47,225 bases of DNA, taken from the NCBI GenBank assembly GCA_000437315.1, contig FR899423.1:1-47225 (forward strand), given 5' to 3'. Under the pieces are notes generated by a model that searched no databases, was not told where the DNA came from, and saw nothing but the letters and a program-made list of their open reading frames with translations. Every line of letters starts with the position of its first letter. Within the stretch, counting starts at the first letter, position 1. The position numbers were made by a program, and so were the translations under genes. The DNA is from Mycoplasma sp. CAG:472. Its GTDB lineage: Bacteria > Bacillota_I > Bacilli_A > RF39 > UBA660. Below, piece after piece: positions 41,234-47,225 of this stretch.

Positions 41234-42145
41234 ATGAATAAAATAGTTATAATTGGTTGTGGAAATGTAGGAATGAGTTATGCATATAGTCTTTTAAATC
41301 AAAGTACGCCAGTAAATGAACTTGTTTTAATTGATATAAATCAAGATAAAATAATAGGTGAAGTAATGGATCTTAATCATTGTCTTGCTTTTTCACCATC
41401 AAAGATTGATATAAAAGTGGGTACTTATGAAGATTGTAAAGATGCAAAAATTATTGTTATTGCCGCTGGTGCTAATCAAAATCCTGGTGAAACAAGAATG
41501 GATTTAATATATAAAAATGCTAAAATTTTTAAAGAGATTATTAATAGTGTTATGAAATCAGGTTTTGATGGTTACTTTTTAATAGCAACAAATCCACTTG
41601 ATATAATGACTTATTTAACATTTAAATATTCTGGTTTTGCTCCGAATAAAGTAATTGGAACAGGTACTAGTTTAGATACTGCAAGACTTAGGTTTTTAAT
41701 TAGTGAAAAAGTAGGCGTTAATCCAAAAGATATTAATGCTTATGTTATCGGAGAGCATGGTGATAGTGAGTTTACATTATGGTCTTCAGCACTTGTGGGT
41801 AGTGAAAAGATTGATAAATATTTAACTGAGGAAGAAAAAGAAAGTATTGAAAATGATGTTAAAAATGCTGCTTATGAAATAATAAATAAAAAAGGAGCAA
41901 CATATTATGGTGTAGCAATGTGTTTAACAAGAATTACTAATGCAATATTAAATAATGAAAACTCAATTATTACAGTATCTAGTTATGATAAAGAAAATGA
42001 TGTATTTTTTGGAGTACCAACAATAGTTAATAAAGATGGTGCAAGTAAAAAAATGTATATTGAACTTGATAGAAAAGAAACTCAAAAACTTATTAATTCA
42101 ATTTTTGCTTTAAAAGAGGCTATTAAAAAAGTTGAAAACTCTTAA
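41234..42145 (+). CDS. ldh: L-lactate dehydrogenase
   Basis: Reduces pyruvate to L-lactate, regenerating NAD in fermentation. 303 residues: NAD-binding IIGCGNVGMSYAYSLL, substrate loop AGANQNPGETRMDL (Gln at the specificity position and Arg, so LDH rather than MDH), TNPLDIMTYL, and the catalytic His in GEHGDSEF. SD AAGGTAGG. It competes with PflB for pyruvate. Its last codons carry the -35 of the tyrS T-box promoter, so the two units are packed without a dedicated terminator. Confidence 0.94.
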   Translation: MNKIVIIGCGNVGMSYAYSLLNQSTPVNELVLIDINQDKIIGEVMDLNHCLAFSPSKIDIKVGTYEDCKDAKIIVIAAGANQNPGETRMDLIYKNAKIFKEIINSVMKSGFDGYFLIATNPLDIMTYLTFKYSGFAPNKVIGTGTSLDTARLRFLISEKVGVNPKDINAYVIGEHGDSEFTLWSSALVGSEKIDKYLTEEEKESIENDVKNAAYEIINKKGATYYGVAMCLTRITNAILNNENSIITVSSYDKENDVFFGVPTIVNKDGASKKMYIELDRKETQKLINSIFALKEAIKKVENS

Positions 42146-42160
42146 TAATTATGTTAAAAT
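42132..42160 (+). promoter_or_regulatory. Promoter of the tyrS leader overlapping the ldh stop codon
   Basis: TTGAAA (42132-42137), 17 bp, TAAAAT (42155-42160). The ldh stop (42143-42145) is in the spacer. The expected start is near 42167. Confidence 0.6.
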
Positions 42161-42166
42161 AACTTT

Positions 42167-42320
42167 GTTAGCAAGTGATGAAGCCTTACAACCTTCGGAT
42201 GCTAAAACGCATATTCAGCGATAAAGAAAAAAGTTGTATGATTAACTTCATAAAATAGGGTGGTACCGCGAGAAGACTCGTCCCTATGTTTATGGAGTTT
42301 TTATTTTGAAAGGATGGTAA
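42167..42320 (+). promoter_or_regulatory. Tyrosine T-box leader with short stem I
   Basis: The conserved T-box AGGGTGGTACCGCG is exact at 42257-42270 and is followed by the pairing TCCCT (42281-42285) through CGAG-AAGA-CTCG. Upstream, TTAGCA (42168-42173) pairs with TGCTAA (42200-42205), enclosing AGTGA and a UAC triplet (42187-42189), the Tyr codon expected as specifier. Together with the mapped promoter this makes stem I only about 38 nt. A T-rich tract (GAGTTTTTATTTT) before the SD would end the terminator form. Uncharged tRNA-Tyr should allow tyrS expression. Confidence 0.85.
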
Positions 42321-42322
42321 AA

Positions 42323-43546
42323 ATGGGTATTTATGAAGAACTTGAATGGAGAGGTTTAATAAAAGATATATCTTCTCCCGAGTTAAAAGAAAAATTAAAT
42401 AAAGGTGGTATGACTTTTTATATTGGTACAGATCCAACTGGTGATAGTATGCATATTGGACACTTTTCATCATTTTTGATTGCCACAAGACTTAAAAGAG
42501 CAGGTCATAATCCAATACTTTTAGTGGGTGGAGGAACAGGTCTTATTGGTGATCCAAAACCAACTGCTGAAAGAGCAATGATATCATATGAAGCAGTAAA
42601 TCATAATGTAGAATGTTTAACTAAACAAGCAAAAGATATTTTCGGCTTTGAAATTGTAAATAATTATGATTGGTTAAAAAATATTAATTTCATTGATTTT
42701 TTAAGAGATTATGGAAAGTATTTTAGTATTGGTTATATGCTTGATAAAGATATTATTAAAAGAAGACTTGATGCAGGTATAACTTATACAGAATTTTCTT
42801 ATATGATAATGCAAGCTATGGACTTTGAACATTTATATAATGAAAGAGGAGTTACTATGCAAGTTGCTGGTCAAGATCAATGGGGAAATATCACTGCGGG
42901 TATTGAACTTATTAGAAAAAAAGATGGTAAAGAGGCTTTTGGTTTTACAATGCCCCTTATTACAAAAAGTGATGGAACTAAGTTTGGTAAAACTGAAGGT
43001 AAAGCTATTTGGTTAGATAAAAATAAAACAACTCCATATGAAATGTATCAATTCTTTGTTAATGTAGAGGATTCTATGGTAATTGATTATCTAAAGAAAT
43101 TTACATTCCTTCCTAAAGAGAAAATTGAGAAAATTGAGAAAGAACATAATCTTCATCCTGAAGAAAGACTTGCTCATAAAACTCTTGCTAAAGAGGTTAT
43201 TACATTTATTCATGGAGAAAAAGCTTATGAAGATGCTTTAAAACAAGCAAATGCTTTATTTAATGGTGATATTTCTTCATTAGGGGTGGAAAATCTTTTA
43301 AATGAATTTAAGGATGTACCTCATTTCATAGTTATTGAAAATGAAAATATTTTAGATATGCTTATAAGAGGTAAAATATGCTCAAGTAAACGTGAAGCAA
43401 GAGAGATGGTTAGTGCTGGAGCAATATCAATTAATGGTAATAAAGAAACTAATTTAGATAAAATAATTACTGAAAATGATTTAATCGAAGAAAAAGTTAT
43501 ATTACTTAAAAAAGGTAAAAAGAATTATTTTTTAGGAACAAAATAG
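42323..43546 (+). CDS. tyrS: Tyrosyl-tRNA synthetase
   Basis: Class I synthetase, 407 residues. YIGTDPTGDSMHIGHF carries the HIGH motif, GQDQWGNITAG binds tyrosine, KFGKTEG is the KMSKS-loop equivalent, and the C-terminal S4 domain (about 340-407; RGKICSSKREAREMVSAG) binds tRNA. The frame is open upstream through the T-box, but ATG 42323 with AAAGGATGG is the start and yields the typical N-terminus MGIYEELEWRGLIKD. Regulated by the tyrosine T-box. Confidence 0.96.
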   Translation: MGIYEELEWRGLIKDISSPELKEKLNKGGMTFYIGTDPTGDSMHIGHFSSFLIATRLKRAGHNPILLVGGGTGLIGDPKPTAERAMISYEAVNHNVECLTKQAKDIFGFEIVNNYDWLKNINFIDFLRDYGKYFSIGYMLDKDIIKRRLDAGITYTEFSYMIMQAMDFEHLYNERGVTMQVAGQDQWGNITAGIELIRKKDGKEAFGFTMPLITKSDGTKFGKTEGKAIWLDKNKTTPYEMYQFFVNVEDSMVIDYLKKFTFLPKEKIEKIEKEHNLHPEERLAHKTLAKEVITFIHGEKAYEDALKQANALFNGDISSLGVENLLNEFKDVPHFIVIENENILDMLIRGKICSSKREAREMVSAGAISINGNKETNLDKIITENDLIEEKVILLKKGKKNYFLGTK

Positions 43547-43556
43547 TTCTTTTTTT
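43535..43556 (+). terminator. Short terminator of tyrS
   Basis: GGAAC/GTTCT with loop AAAATA, then T7; the stem is short (4-5 bp), so efficiency is doubtful. Confidence 0.5.
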
Positions 43557-43576
43557 AATTTTTATTTATAAAGTAA

Positions 43577-43605
43577 TTGAAAAAAATAGTAAAATTTGAT
43601 ATATT
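43577..43605 (+). promoter_or_regulatory. Promoter of the 43629 surface-protein gene
   Basis: TTGAAA (43577-43582), 17 bp, TATATT (43600-43605). Confidence 0.6.
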
Positions 43606-43628
43606 AGTTTTATGATAAGGAGAGGGCA

Positions 43629-44339
43629 ATGAAAGATAGTAAGTTAACAAATAAAGATTTTTTAGTTATTATTATTTCAATATTTTTTTTCTTAGCACTT
43701 ATCATAGCTAGTACTTATGCTTATTTTGGTTCATTTACTGCAGATACAAATAATAGAGTACATGTTAATATTACAACCGAAGATGGTGTTGCAAGTGTAT
43801 TTACTAGTGAAAAGGCCTCTTTAAGTTTACAAATACCTCCGGCTAATATGAGTCAAGCTAATGCAAATAATGAAGTCGCGGCTACATCAAATGCAACATT
43901 TAATATAAGTTTAGATTCTGCCTCAGCAAGTATTAAAACAAAATGTACATTTGATGTAATCTTTGAATATGATTCATCATCAAAAGTATATGGAAAAGTA
44001 GATGAGACTGATGCTAAATACCTTGAGGCAACAAAAATTAATGGAGTAGTTGTTCCAAAAGAACTTACTATGAAAGTTACTTCTTTAACAGGTACAAATA
44101 ATTATAGCACAGAAACAAATTTTGATTATAATAGTACATGGTCTAAAAGTGATGCTGGTAATCCAATGAAAACTTTAGTATCAAATGCCTCGATTATAAG
44201 CGAAGGCACAAAAATAACAAATACATTTACATTTGAATTAAAATTTTATAATTTAACTACTCATCAAGCAAATATGGAAAATGAAACCTTAAGTGGTTAT
44301 ATTTATGCTAAAAAAACAAATTGTGAAAATATTCCTTAA
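43629..44339 (+). CDS. Short exported surface protein of the TasA/camelysin-like paralogous family
   Basis: 236 residues. The hydrophobic segment (about 12-33) runs into ASTYAYFGSFTADTN, which resembles the AYF motif of SipW-type signal peptides. The mature part shares LSLQIPPANMSQANANNEVAA, CTFDVIFEYDSSSKVYGK, TGTNNYSTETNFDYNSTW and a terminal YAKKTNC with the genes at 2 and 46419 (motifs shown in part), but it ends where those two continue into a long C-terminal region. The two Cys may form a disulfide. Strong SD AAGGAGAGG. Possibly a fibre or matrix subunit; that is inference from the TasA resemblance only. Confidence 0.75.
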   Translation: MKDSKLTNKDFLVIIISIFFFLALIIASTYAYFGSFTADTNNRVHVNITTEDGVASVFTSEKASLSLQIPPANMSQANANNEVAATSNATFNISLDSASASIKTKCTFDVIFEYDSSSKVYGKVDETDAKYLEATKINGVVVPKELTMKVTSLTGTNNYSTETNFDYNSTWSKSDAGNPMKTLVSNASIISEGTKITNTFTFELKFYNLTTHQANMENETLSGYIYAKKTNCENIP

Positions 44340-44355
44340 TTGGAATATTTTTTTT
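44326..44355 (+). terminator. Terminator of the 43629 gene
   Basis: AAAATATTCC (44326-44335) pairs with GGAATATTTT (44342-44351), followed by T run. Confidence 0.85.
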
Positions 44356-44360
44356 GTTAT

Positions 44361-44389
44361 TTGACAATACTTATGTAAAGTAATATAAT
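44361..44389 (+). promoter_or_regulatory. Perfect consensus promoter of the amidoligase gene
   Basis: TTGACA (44361-44366), 17 bp, TATAAT (44384-44389): 12/12. Confidence 0.8.
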
Positions 44390-44413
44390 ATATGTCAATT
44401 AATGGGGGTTATG

Positions 44414-46291
44414 ATGGAAAAAAAGGGGATTCTTAAAGAAACATATAAATCCTATGTTTATGAAAATCAAAATATATTTGATTTATCTTTTGATATGCTT
44501 ATTAAATTAATATTTGATAAATACCAAGATCTTTTAAATGATACAATTTTAATATCTTATTTATATGATAATATTTCTAATTTTATAGATATAAATGATT
44601 CTTATAAAATTAAATTATTAAGTAATTCATTATTCTTAAAAAAATGTAAAGGAAAAGATATAGTAAATATATTACTAACTATTAATAATGATGAAGATAA
44701 AATAAAAATTTTATTAAATAAAAATGTTTATCCAAGAATATTTAATAATCATTTTCTAGTATTTGATACGCTTAAAATTAATTTTAATAATGATGAAAGT
44801 TATATAAAATTATTAAATAAATTACCCTCAAAAGCAAAAATTATAGTTTTAAAGGGAATAGAAAATGAAGATTTAGTAGTAAAAATATTAAAGCAAGTTG
44901 ATACTATAAAAGAAATGGAATTAATGTTAATATTAAGAAAATTTAATAATTCAAATAATAAATTACTTTTTTTAGATAAACTTACTAATCCTCAATATAT
45001 ATCAGAAATTATAGTTTCTACAAAAGATAAAAATTATATTCAAAAGAATTTTGATATTCTTACCTCTAATTATAAACTATCTTTTTTAAAGAGTTTAACT
45101 GATAAAGAAAAAATCTATTATATAGAAAATGGGTTTTATAATCTTGAACTAATTGCTAGTTTAAATAGTATAGATTTATTATTTAGATATTTTATATCTT
45201 TAAAATCATATGATGAACAAAAAGTAGTTATAGAAAATGTTAAAAGTGAAGAAATAAAATATGAATTATTTAAATTAATGCATCTTTCTTATGATAAATA
45301 TATGGAAATGATATTTTATTTATTAAAAATAATTAATAATAAAAATATTAGATTAGAACTAACATCTTTATTAAATGATAAAGGTATAAAAAAAGCAATT
45401 GCTTCGAATGAAAAAAATATAAAAGAGGATTTAACTGAAATAGAAATAAATCCACATGTAGATCCAAATATTACATTTGGTGTGGAACTTGAATGTTCTC
45501 ATAAACTTAATACTTCATATATTGCTTTAGGTACACTTTATAATAATTGGCATTTTAAAGAGGAAGGTACTGTTTATAATGGAGTTGAAATAACTTCACC
45601 AATACTAAATTATACAAATGAAGATATGAAAAGATTAAAATGTATATGTGATTTTTTAAATGAAAACGGGTTTAAAACAACAAAAGATTGTGGTGGTCAT
45701 ATTCATTTTGGATTTGATTATATAGAAAGTATTACTCATTTACAACTTCTTTATTATATATATGTAAATACTGAAGAAATACTTTCTTATATGTTTAATA
45801 AAGAAGGTACTATTTTAAGAGAGGGTGCTATTGCAAATGCTCCATTTATTAATGAGAATATTTTAAATCTTTATGGTAAATATATTCAAACTTATGCAAA
45901 TAACTTAAAAAGTTTTGCAACACTTCTTGGTAATGCTCAAAAAGATAGATATGCAAGTTTAAATATTAAAAATGCCTTTAGTTTAGATAAAAATACTATA
46001 GAACTTAGAATTCCTAATGGAACTTTAGAGTTTAATGAACTTAATTTAAATATAATTTTATTTACAAGAATTATGCAAAAATCTAAATATTTTTCTCATA
46101 ATACTGATGATAAAAAATTATTGAAAGAACTTTTATTTCTTTCAAAAGATATTCCTATCGAAGATAAGAAAAACTATTTACTTGATATTTTATTTGATGA
46201 AGATTATGAACTTAAAAATATCTTCTATGACAGATTTGAAACAAATTATCATTTAACTAAAGAAAAAGGACTTTCAAAAACTAGAAATTAA
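44414..46291 (+). CDS. Amidoligase-domain protein with long helical N-terminal region
   Basis: 625 residues, no signal peptide. The first ~345 residues are Lys/Asn/Leu/Ile-rich, predicted helical and repeat-like, without a recognised domain. Residues about 350-560 match the COOH-NH2 ligase (Amidoligase_2) pattern: TFGVELECSHK, WHFKEEGTVYNGVEITSPIL, and the GGHIHFGFD motif, then ELRIPNGTLEF. This glutamine-synthetase-fold family is predicted to form amide or isopeptide bonds on peptides or proteins. ATG 44414 is chosen because GGGGG lies 5 nt upstream; 44402 and 44411 are alternatives. It has a consensus promoter and own terminator, and lies between two paralogous surface-protein genes, which are candidate substrates by position only. 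Confidence 0.8.
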   Translation: MEKKGILKETYKSYVYENQNIFDLSFDMLIKLIFDKYQDLLNDTILISYLYDNISNFIDINDSYKIKLLSNSLFLKKCKGKDIVNILLTINNDEDKIKILLNKNVYPRIFNNHFLVFDTLKINFNNDESYIKLLNKLPSKAKIIVLKGIENEDLVVKILKQVDTIKEMELMLILRKFNNSNNKLLFLDKLTNPQYISEIIVSTKDKNYIQKNFDILTSNYKLSFLKSLTDKEKIYYIENGFYNLELIASLNSIDLLFRYFISLKSYDEQKVVIENVKSEEIKYELFKLMHLSYDKYMEMIFYLLKIINNKNIRLELTSLLNDKGIKKAIASNEKNIKEDLTEIEINPHVDPNITFGVELECSHKLNTSYIALGTLYNNWHFKEEGTVYNGVEITSPILNYTNEDMKRLKCICDFLNENGFKTTKDCGGHIHFGFDYIESITHLQLLYYIYVNTEEILSYMFNKEGTILREGAIANAPFINENILNLYGKYIQTYANNLKSFATLLGNAQKDRYASLNIKNAFSLDKNTIELRIPNGTLEFNELNLNIILFTRIMQKSKYFSHNTDDKKLLKELLFLSKDIPIEDKKNYLLDILFDEDYELKNIFYDRFETNYHLTKEKGLSKTRN

Positions 46292-46304
46292 TTCTAGTTT
46301 TTTT
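46276..46304 (+). terminator. Terminator of the amidoligase gene
   Basis: AAAAACTAGAA (46276-46286) pairs with TTCTAGTTTTT (46292-46302), plus T run; the stem includes the stop codon. Confidence 0.85.
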
Positions 46305-46317
46305 AATAAATTGATAG

Positions 46318-46418
46318 TATAATTTAGTAGTAAGGTACAAAAATACGATAATATTTTTCTCAAATGTATTAGATTTAAGAAAAATGACCCCAGTATTTAT
46401 AAGGGATAGGTGGATATT
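46318..46418 (+). promoter_or_regulatory. -10 box and ~90-nt leader of the 46419 gene
   Basis: TATAAT (46318-46323) is followed by a leader able to form three small hairpins: AAAAATA/TATTTTT, TCT-AAAT/ATTT-AGA, and CCC/GGG just before the SD (AAGGGATAGGTGG). The last could limit ribosome access. The paralogue at 43629 has no such leader. Confidence 0.4.
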
Positions 46419-47225
46419 ATGGATAAAAGTAAAATTACAAAATCACTAGCAGTATTTGCATCAGTATTATTAATAATTATTATAGGAGTTGCATCATTTG
46501 CATATTTTGGAACATTTAATGTAAATTTAGTAAATAATGTAGCAGTAAATATTAATTCATCAAGTCCAGGTAATGCAACATTTACCTCAAATGCAACACA
46601 ACTTAATTTACAAGTCCCAGCCGCAAATATGAGTTATACTGCAGCAAATAATACTATTGCTGCTAAAGAGGATACTGCATTTTTAGATGTAACACTTACA
46701 GGTTCATCAAACTTACTAACAACATGTACATATGATATAGTTTATGCATATGATGCAGGAAGTAATGTATATGGACAAGGTACAACGACAAAAACAAGTG
46801 GCGCTACAAAAGAAATAACAATAGAAGTAAATGGTATGAATGGAAATAATCATTTTGCTACAGAAAGAAATTTTGATCATGCTAATATTCAAAGTTATTA
46901 TGATAGCACAAATAAATATTATAAACTAGTTGAGGGTGCCACAATAAAAAGTTTAGGAAGTACTCAATCAGTAAGATGGAAAATAATAGGAAGATATTAT
47001 AACTTAGATGTAAGTCAAGCACAATTAGGTGGAAAAAACTTTACTGGTAAAATATATGCAATAAGTAAAGGATGTTCTTCAGAAGATGGAACAACTGTTA
47101 AAAAAGGTTATGAAACAATACTTGCAAATAATGGAGGGGCAGCAAGTATGACAACTCTTACTTCAACCGATTTTGCAAATGTTACTACAGCCTCAGATAA
47201 AGGAATGTATAAAGCACAAGATGAT
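46419..47225 (+). CDS. Exported surface protein, 3'-truncated by the window edge, close paralogue of the first gene
   Basis: 269 codons are visible with no stop. The N-terminus has MDKSKITKS then a hydrophobic segment and ASFAYFGTFNVN, resembling a SipW-type leader. The mature region parallels the gene at 2-1690: TQLNLQVPAANMS, NLLTTCTYDIVYAYDAGSNV, YYNLDVSQAQLGGKNFTGKI, and FANVTTASDKGMYK at the cut. It therefore probably continues into the same long C-terminal region, perhaps with a lectin-like tail. The nucleotide match to the window start (AATGCAACACAACTTAATTT) is nearly exact at the corresponding place. Confidence 0.8.
   Translation, partial: MDKSKITKSLAVFASVLLIIIIGVASFAYFGTFNVNLVNNVAVNINSSSPGNATFTSNATQLNLQVPAANMSYTAANNTIAAKEDTAFLDVTLTGSSNLLTTCTYDIVYAYDAGSNVYGQGTTTKTSGATKEITIEVNGMNGNNHFATERNFDHANIQSYYDSTNKYYKLVEGATIKSLGSTQSVRWKIIGRYYNLDVSQAQLGGKNFTGKIYAISKGCSSEDGTTVKKGYETILANNGGAASMTTLTSTDFANVTTASDKGMYKAQDD

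Noticed and set aside
42260..42322. N-terminal extension of tyrS through the T-box
   Set aside because: It is leader RNA; the extension reads through AGGGTGGTACCGCG and lacks an SD.
1..47225. Mycoplasma-type genetic code (TGA = Trp), considered because of the base composition
   Set aside because: Several secure genes end at TGA (mutM, rel, sigG) and Trp is encoded by TGG; peptidoglycan genes are also present.

Overview
The window is a 47 kb, strongly AT-rich stretch of chromosome that looks like an uncultured, anaerobic, fermentative member of the Bacillota (Bacilli/Erysipelotrichia/RF39-like). The reasons are: TGA is used as a stop (for example mutM, rel, sigG), so this is not the Mycoplasma code; peptidoglycan ligases MurC and MurF are present; the Bacillus-type helicase loaders DnaB and DnaI are present; there is a clear SigG-type sporulation sigma factor; and metabolism is represented by oxygen-sensitive glycyl-radical enzymes (class III ribonucleotide reductase NrdD/NrdG and pyruvate formate-lyase PflB/PflA) plus lactate dehydrogenase and pyruvate, phosphate dikinase. 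I see no tRNA, rRNA, CRISPR array, transposase or integrase.

Layout. 1-1.7 kb: 3' end of a large exported surface protein with a C-type-lectin-like tail. 1.7-5.3 kb: dusB, then on the minus strand a membrane protein, murC and a Crp/Fnr-type regulator. 5.3-8.1 kb: nrdD-nrdG. 8.1-9.1 kb: an orphan CdiA-C-like nuclease gene and a non-coding stretch with an opposing promoter-hairpin. 9.1-15.3 kb: a transglutaminase-like gene, polA, mutM, a small membrane protein, an exported M14 peptidase and a GreA-like factor. 15.4-20.8 kb: dnaB, dnaI, a conserved hypothetical, recA and a RelA/SpoT homologue. 20.9-23.7 kb: ppdK. 23.7-27.8 kb: an accessory patch (HTH + ORF6N pair, Nudix, kinase-like, hypothetical, Fic). 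27.8-34.8 kb: sigG, UPF0316 protein, PPIase lipoprotein, pcrA, a nucleotidyltransferase, ligA. 34.8-37.8 kb: pflB-pflA. 37.8-39 kb: a promoter-driven structured RNA and a second ORF6N gene. 39-43.6 kb: murF, an S51-like peptidase, ldh, T-box-tyrS. 43.6-47.2 kb: two exported surface-protein paralogues flanking an amidoligase.

How it fits together. A perfect palindrome (TGTTGCAATTGCAACA core) lies between the Crp/Fnr regulator and nrdD and again in front of pflB, at matching distance from a -10 box. This suggests that one regulator controls both glycyl-radical systems. Accessory genes appear to sit in the chromosome as cassettes bounded by duplicated terminator sequence: a degenerate copy of the ppdK 3' end plus its terminator follows the HTH/ORF6N pair, and a 52-bp terminator repeat brackets the fic gene. 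Two enzyme families carry a natural substitution at a catalytic residue: the Rel homologue has Gln at the synthetase Glu, and the Fic protein has Gln at the motif His. Both ends of the window fall inside members of the same surface-protein family, which suggests an assembly break at a repeated gene rather than a biological boundary.
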